34,664 nucleotides of DNA from Nostoc sp. JL34 (GTDB taxonomy: Bacteria > Cyanobacteriota > Cyanobacteriia > Cyanobacteriales > Nostocaceae): assembly GCF_017114945.1 (NCBI RefSeq), contig NZ_JABXKQ010000065.1, forward strand, positions 1-34,664. The letters are read 5' to 3'. Both the position numbers and the translations under genes were made by a program. Under the pieces are notes generated by a model. That model was not told where the DNA came from. It was given only the letters and a program-made list of their open reading frames with translations, and searched no databases. This document shows, piece after piece, positions 32,042 through 34,664 of the stretch (positions are counted from its first letter, which is position 1; every line of letters begins with the position of its first letter).

Positions 32042-32335
32042 ATGAAGATCAAAATAGATGTTACTCCGGTAGCATCTTTCCGTTGGAATGAAGAAAACGC
32101 GCAGAAATTAAGAGAATTAAGGGAAAAGGCTGGATATAGCCGGAAAGCACTATCAGAGATAGTAGGTATATCTGCTACTTACATTCAGCAATTAGAAGCT
32201 CCGCACTTGTTTGTTAATCGTCCTAAAAAGCCGAAAGAAGTAACTGTTAGTACCGAAATCCTACAAAAGCTTTGCATTGCATTAGATGGTGATGTGTCTT
32301 CTTTAATTTGGGATATAAATTGCACCGTGCAATAG
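32042..32335 (+). CDS. XRE-type helix-turn-helix regulator
   Basis: The ATG at 32042 (MKIKIDVTPVASFRWNEENA, 97 residues) is preferred; AAGG stands about 11 bases before it, while the upstream ATG at 32003 has no ribosome site. The HTH_XRE/Cro-CI domain is clear: L-R-E-L-R-E-K-A-G-Y-S-R-K-A-L-S-E-I-V-G-I-S-A-T-Y-I-Q-Q-L-E, followed by an insert F-V-N-R-P-K-K-P-K-E-V-T-V-S-T and a last helix I-L-Q-K-L-C-I-A-L-D-G-D-V-S-S-L. This is a single-domain DNA binder of the kind found as phage, plasmid or toxin-antitoxin regulators. No toxin gene follows directly. Confidence 0.8.
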   Translation: MKIKIDVTPVASFRWNEENAQKLRELREKAGYSRKALSEIVGISATYIQQLEAPHLFVNRPKKPKEVTVSTEILQKLCIALDGDVSSLIWDINCTVQ

Positions 32336-32358
32336 TTGCGCTGCGTTACTAAATACTA

Positions 32359-32388
32359 TTGACAAATTATAGGTGTGCGTTATACAAT
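32359..32388 (+). promoter_or_regulatory. Promoter of possible noncoding transcript
   Basis: TTGACA at 32359-32364 and TACAAT at 32383-32388 with an 18 bp spacer (or TATACA with 16). A transcript would begin near 32395. AAGGAG at about 32404 is not followed by a usable start codon within 12 bases. Confidence 0.5.
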
Positions 32389-32491
32389 GCTAAATATAAG
32401 GGCGAAGGAGAGTAAATCACCAGCGCCCCCAATACCAAAGACTTACAAACTAAATCAGTTAAATCGAGTTACTGATACCAAACCAATAAAA

Positions 32492-32602
32492 CTAGTAGCC
32501 ACCGGGACTAGCAGCCGGAAGCCGTAAACTTGTAAGGGCCAAGCCACCGGAGATGATTCCGATGACCACACTAAGTCTAAAAACTGGTTGTAAAAACTTC
32601 AA
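32492..32602 (-). CDS. Possible 36-residue membrane peptide
   Basis: On the minus strand a TTG at 32602 opens a frame with the hydrophobic VFRLSVVIGIISGGLALTSL and the end L-P-A-A-S-P-G-G-Y, stop. One membrane helix with a short basic N-terminus is a credible small membrane protein. However, the purine run GGAAAGA stands directly against the TTG, so initiation is doubtful. The alternative is the noncoding transcript on the opposite strand. Confidence 0.25.
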   Translation of the reverse strand: MKFLQPVFRLSVVIGIISGGLALTSLRLPAASPGGY

Positions 32603-32615
32603 TCTTTCCAGAATT

Positions 32616-32654
32616 AAGGCGATTGCGTACTCAGTAGTAGGCAATCGCCTTTTT
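32616..32654 (+). terminator. Strong rho-independent terminator
   Basis: Perfect 11 bp arms AAGGCGATTGC/GCAATCGCCTT with a 14 nt loop, followed by TTTTT-AAAAAA. The A-rich flanks allow use in either direction. Confidence 0.8.
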
Positions 32655-32899
32655 AAAAAATACAACATGGCTGTACAGAGGACACGGTAACATCCCAATA
32701 TCTTCTCTACAGCTTAGTGCTGTCTGGTGTTTTGACCATCAGTTAATACGCTTTACCATTGAACACTTTTATAAGGCTTCGCCAAATCTAGATTGAGAGT
32801 GTTGTGCAAGCACAACAAACTGACCAATAAAAATAAGGCGATCGCTGCGTCTGGAAAACTCGCGATCGCCTTTTTACCCCAATCAAGAGGCAATTTCTA
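32655..32899. other. Spacer before the zinc-knuckle gene
   Basis: No gene seen. It contains TTGACC near 32733 and TATAAG near 32768, not well spaced as a promoter, plus a terminator made of two HIP1 octamers at 32835-32875 (annotated separately). Confidence 0.4.
32835..32875 (+). terminator. Terminator/attenuator built from two HIP1 sites
   Basis: Arms AAGGCGATCGC and GCGATCGCCTT are perfect inverse copies, each containing a HIP1 octamer, with a 16 nt loop and TTTTT after. It ends only 25 bases before the ATG of the next gene, so it either ends an upstream transcript or acts as a leader attenuator of that gene. Confidence 0.7.
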
Positions 32900-33697
32900 A
32901 TGATGACACAACTTTCAGCCCCTACGCTAACAAAAGATCCGTTAACCACACAGGATCGCAAAATCATTGCAACCATCGTCAATCAGTCAGACTACTCAAA
33001 AGAGTGCAAGCCCGAAGATGTAGTGACTATCTGGATCAACAGTGATGATATCGTCTGGGTAAAAATGACCCACGGTTATGCTCGATACCACAAACAATCT
33101 TTCAAACGCGCTGTTGCAGAGGTAAAAGCGAGTTTTTCTGCTCCAGTAAAGTGCAATCACAAGTCAGATGAGGAATTGAAACAAGCTGCTGAGAAAATAG
33201 GCTTGTTAGGTGATTGTGACTGGCTATCGTTAAGCGTCCAATACCATTCTGATAAAGTAATCGGTCACGCTGGTTGTTATATCTCTCACAAGGCTCGAAT
33301 ATTAACCCCACTGGCTGAATGGGATTTCACCCTGCCGAAGTGGAATATGCCTGCTGCCATCTGTCCAGACTGCGAAGGACATGGGTGCGGTAACTGTGGA
33401 TATCGCGGGACTCGTGCAGAAGACTTGTGCGAACCAGTAGACGGCTATCGACTGACCTATGTAGGACGCACTAGCCTTCAGACGGCTCACAACGTATATC
33501 TAGATGATGAATTCTTGGGAATTGTCTTCAAGGTCAGAAATGCTGATGAGTTATGGGAAAACGACCCCAAGACTTACTATTGGTGGTGTGGGGATGGAGT
33601 ACGATATTGGAGCGTAAAAGAGGCTGTAGAGGTGCTATCCAGGACAACTGCTCCGATTGAACTGCCGCAAGTTCGTAGGGAGTTGGTAGCGGCGTAA
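32900..33697 (+). CDS. Hypothetical protein with DnaJ-like zinc knuckle
   Basis: 265 residues; the ATG at 32900 or the next codon. There is no close relative that I can name. Features: W-I-N-S-D-D-I-V-W-V-K-M-T-H-G-Y-A-R-Y-H-K-Q-S-F (about 46-70), a Cys-rich zinc-binding loop CPDCEGHGCGNCGYRGT (about 154-170) in the C-x2-C-x-G-x-G-C-x2-C-G form of DnaJ-type zinc fingers, then R-L-T-Y-V-G-R-T-S-L-Q-T-A-H-N-V-Y-L-D-D-E-F-L-G-I-V and T-Y-Y-W-W-C-G-D-G-V-R-Y-W. No signal peptide. A terminator-like hairpin made of HIP1 sites stands just upstream. Role unknown. Confidence 0.55.
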   Translation: MMTQLSAPTLTKDPLTTQDRKIIATIVNQSDYSKECKPEDVVTIWINSDDIVWVKMTHGYARYHKQSFKRAVAEVKASFSAPVKCNHKSDEELKQAAEKIGLLGDCDWLSLSVQYHSDKVIGHAGCYISHKARILTPLAEWDFTLPKWNMPAAICPDCEGHGCGNCGYRGTRAEDLCEPVDGYRLTYVGRTSLQTAHNVYLDDEFLGIVFKVRNADELWENDPKTYYWWCGDGVRYWSVKEAVEVLSRTTAPIELPQVRRELVAA

Positions 33698-33736
33698 GTG
33701 AAATGGTGGGTTTTTATACCCACCATGCAACCATAA

Positions 33737-34177
33737 TCAGTTAACGAGCTACCAGTAACAGAAGAAACATTATGGCTGAGGATTTTGGGTAGAGGCGAAA
33801 CGCAACGTACTGCCATTGATGAATTGCTGGCACTACCTGAAAGCAACCAATTAAGACAAAATACTCTCAAACTGATTACTAATTTGCGGGTGATTATAGT
33901 TCAACAGCAAGAAACTTTAACAGAAGATGAGCAGGAATTAATTATGAATTTGTCGCAAGCCTACGAACAATGGGAAGAAACTACTAAACTTGAGGGAGTA
34001 CAGCAAGGGCAACGTCAAGTTGTAGAAAACTTGTTGAGATTTAGGTTTGGTTCTGTGGATGAAGAACTCTCAAGAGTAGTCGATAGTTTGTTGCAGTTAA
34101 CTCCAGAAGAATTTACTCCCCTATGTCTTGAATTATCTCGTGAAGAGTTGTTAGCAAGATTTGTTTCACATCAATAA
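33737..34177 (+). pseudogene. C-terminal fragment of Rpn-family recombination-promoting nuclease/putative transposase (DUF4351-like)
   Basis: The frame is open from 33737 with sequence starting ELPVTEETLWLRILGRGETQ, then A-I-D-E-L-L-A-L-P, T-E-D-E-Q-E-L-I-M-N-L-S-Q-A-Y, QQGQRQVVENLLRFRFGSVD and the end LTPEEFTPLCLELSREELLA. This is the C-terminal half of Rpn-type proteins frequent in cyanobacteria. The N-terminal PD-(D/E)XK nuclease domain (about 150 residues) is missing; an in-frame TAA stands at 33734 and the upstream DNA is unrelated. The TTG at 33785 could start a 130-residue product lacking any catalytic residue. A good terminator follows 24 bp after the stop. Confidence 0.75.
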
Positions 34178-34200
34178 TCTGTACAGGGCAAATAATGAGT

Positions 34201-34241
34201 AATAAAAAGCGCTTTTGTGAAATCAAGAGCGCTATTTTATT
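34201..34241 (+). terminator. Intrinsic terminator after the Rpn fragment
   Basis: Arms AATAAAAAGCGCT and AGCGCTATTTTATT pair with one mismatch or bulge around a 14 nt loop; the right arm supplies the T-rich tract. Confidence 0.65.
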
Positions 34242-34312
34242 GGCTCTACGTTTCATACATTTGTAATCAACGGCTTCGCCAATGCGAAAGTGAAATGTAT
34301 TGGTACTGAACA

Positions 34313-34612
34313 ATGAACCCTCAAGAAAATTCCGAATTACTTGCTGCCTTAATGCGCCAGGAAGAATTACTTAAGCAGTTAGTTGCAGCAATCAATAAGC
34401 CAAAACTGGGATTGCACTCTGAAGCTGGCAATTGTAAAATCTACTGCAATCGTCAGCACGGAGGATTGTGGTACACACTCAATGGTGAACCGAGTAATGT
34501 CCCTCAAACTGCCTTAACTGGATATCTTAAAGAACTACGGTTTGAGAATACAGAACGCCGCAAAAAAGAAACCTGCAAGTTGCTAATAACTATACAAGCA
34601 GACCGGACGTAA
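34313..34612 (+). CDS. Nostoc-type hypothetical protein, 3'-truncated at the terminal repeat
   Basis: 99 residues from ATG 34313: MNPQENSELLAALMRQEELL, K-Q-L-V-A-A-I-N-K-P-K, G-N-C-K-I-Y-C-N-R-Q-H-G-G-L-W-Y, and the end K-L-L-I-T-I-Q-A-D-R-T. Proteins of this kind that I remember from Nostoc plasmids continue well beyond the I-Q-A-D-R segment. Here the stop TAA at 34610-34612 is formed by the first three bases of the 55 bp terminal repeat, so the reading frame is cut by the repeated element. Function unknown. Confidence 0.6.
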   Translation: MNPQENSELLAALMRQEELLKQLVAAINKPKLGLHSEAGNCKIYCNRQHGGLWYTLNGEPSNVPQTALTGYLKELRFENTERRKKETCKLLITIQADRT

Positions 34613-34664
34613 GTAAGTCGTGGTGAAATTTTATAAGTATGTAACAAAAAATTAAGCAGAAGAA
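34610..34664. repeat. Right copy of 55 bp terminal inverted repeat
   Basis: Exact reverse complement of 1-55. It begins inside the reading frame that starts at 34313 and supplies its stop codon. Both copies therefore present the same end of one repeated element, facing outward from the window. Confidence 0.9.

Larger units (their letters stand above)
32395..32654 (+). ncRNA. Candidate small RNA, about 260 nt
   Basis: The interval runs from a good promoter to a strong intrinsic terminator without any + strand frame worth calling. It includes self-complementary parts such as TAGCCACCGGGACTAGCAGCC and GGCCAAGCCACCGG. The opposite strand holds a possible 36-residue membrane peptide, so the RNA could also be an antisense transcript. 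Known cyanobacterial RNA families (6S, Yfr, tmRNA) are not recognised. Confidence 0.35.

Noticed and set aside
1..34664. Whole window as one giant transposon
   Set aside because: Terminal repeats alone are not enough: there is no transposase, integrase or replication gene inside, the outermost genes are cut by the repeats, and the repeat length equals a typical assembly k-mer.

Overview
The window looks like one complete assembly piece from a filamentous, Nostoc-like (heterocystous) cyanobacterium. The evidence is about fifteen copies of the palindrome GCGATCGC (HIP1), low coding density with long AT-rich spacers, short repeats of the TTACTCATTACT type, and many Nostocales-type families (type IV pilin-like G/H, DUF1392, secreted WD40 proteins, pentapeptide membrane proteins, NucA/NuiA). 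There is no rRNA, tRNA, replication gene or core metabolic operon. The material is accessory, possibly plasmid-borne or a repeat-bounded chromosomal segment. The first and last 55 bases are exact reverse complements, and the genes at both ends are cut at the edge of that repeat. The simplest reading is that both ends run into the same repeated element, probably an insertion sequence.

Layout. 1-3.2 kb: a 5'-truncated DUF4419 gene, a pilin-like membrane-anchored protein and an unknown gene. 3.3-6.3 kb: repeats, a small ribbon-helix-helix regulator followed by a PD-(D/E)XK-type (DUF559-like) nuclease, a Pro-rich gene interrupted by a 289 bp MITE-like element, and a pentapeptide/multi-membrane protein. 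7.0-12.1 kb: a giant helicase with a DEDD-exonuclease-like N-terminus, a RecQ core and a UvrD-type helicase, split by one in-frame TAA. 12.4-15.8 kb: a lipoprotein and two exported WD40 proteins, flanked by 52 bp direct repeats. 16.1-22.4 kb: a cupin, then an extracytoplasmic nuclease neighbourhood consisting of S1/P1 nuclease, a secreted unknown protein, nuiA, nucA and a secreted propeller-like protein. 22.7-25.2 kb: GlsB-type membrane protein, a secreted protein with 13-residue repeats, HspA and a zinc-ribbon protein. 25.2-28.9 kb: decaying DNA with two partial GIY-YIG genes, a 175 bp MITE-like element, an unknown gene, a secreted Gly/His-rich protein and a methyltransferase pseudogene. 28.8-34.6 kb: PhyH dioxygenase, DUF1392 protein, secreted thermonuclease, membrane protein, XRE regulator, a possible noncoding RNA, a zinc-knuckle protein, an Rpn-type fragment and a 3'-truncated gene.

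How the genes work together. The best supported functional theme is handling of extracellular nucleic acids. Three secreted nucleases of unrelated folds (S1/P1, NucA, thermonuclease) are present with the dedicated cytoplasmic inhibitor NuiA. A secreted protein of unknown function lies 15 bp upstream of nuiA. A second theme is DNA processing and conflict: the exonuclease-RecQ-UvrD fusion, the RHH/nuclease pair and remnants of GIY-YIG and Rpn genes. Many genes are truncated or frameshifted, as expected of a plastic accessory region. All functional assignments are from motif recognition by eye; no database search was run.
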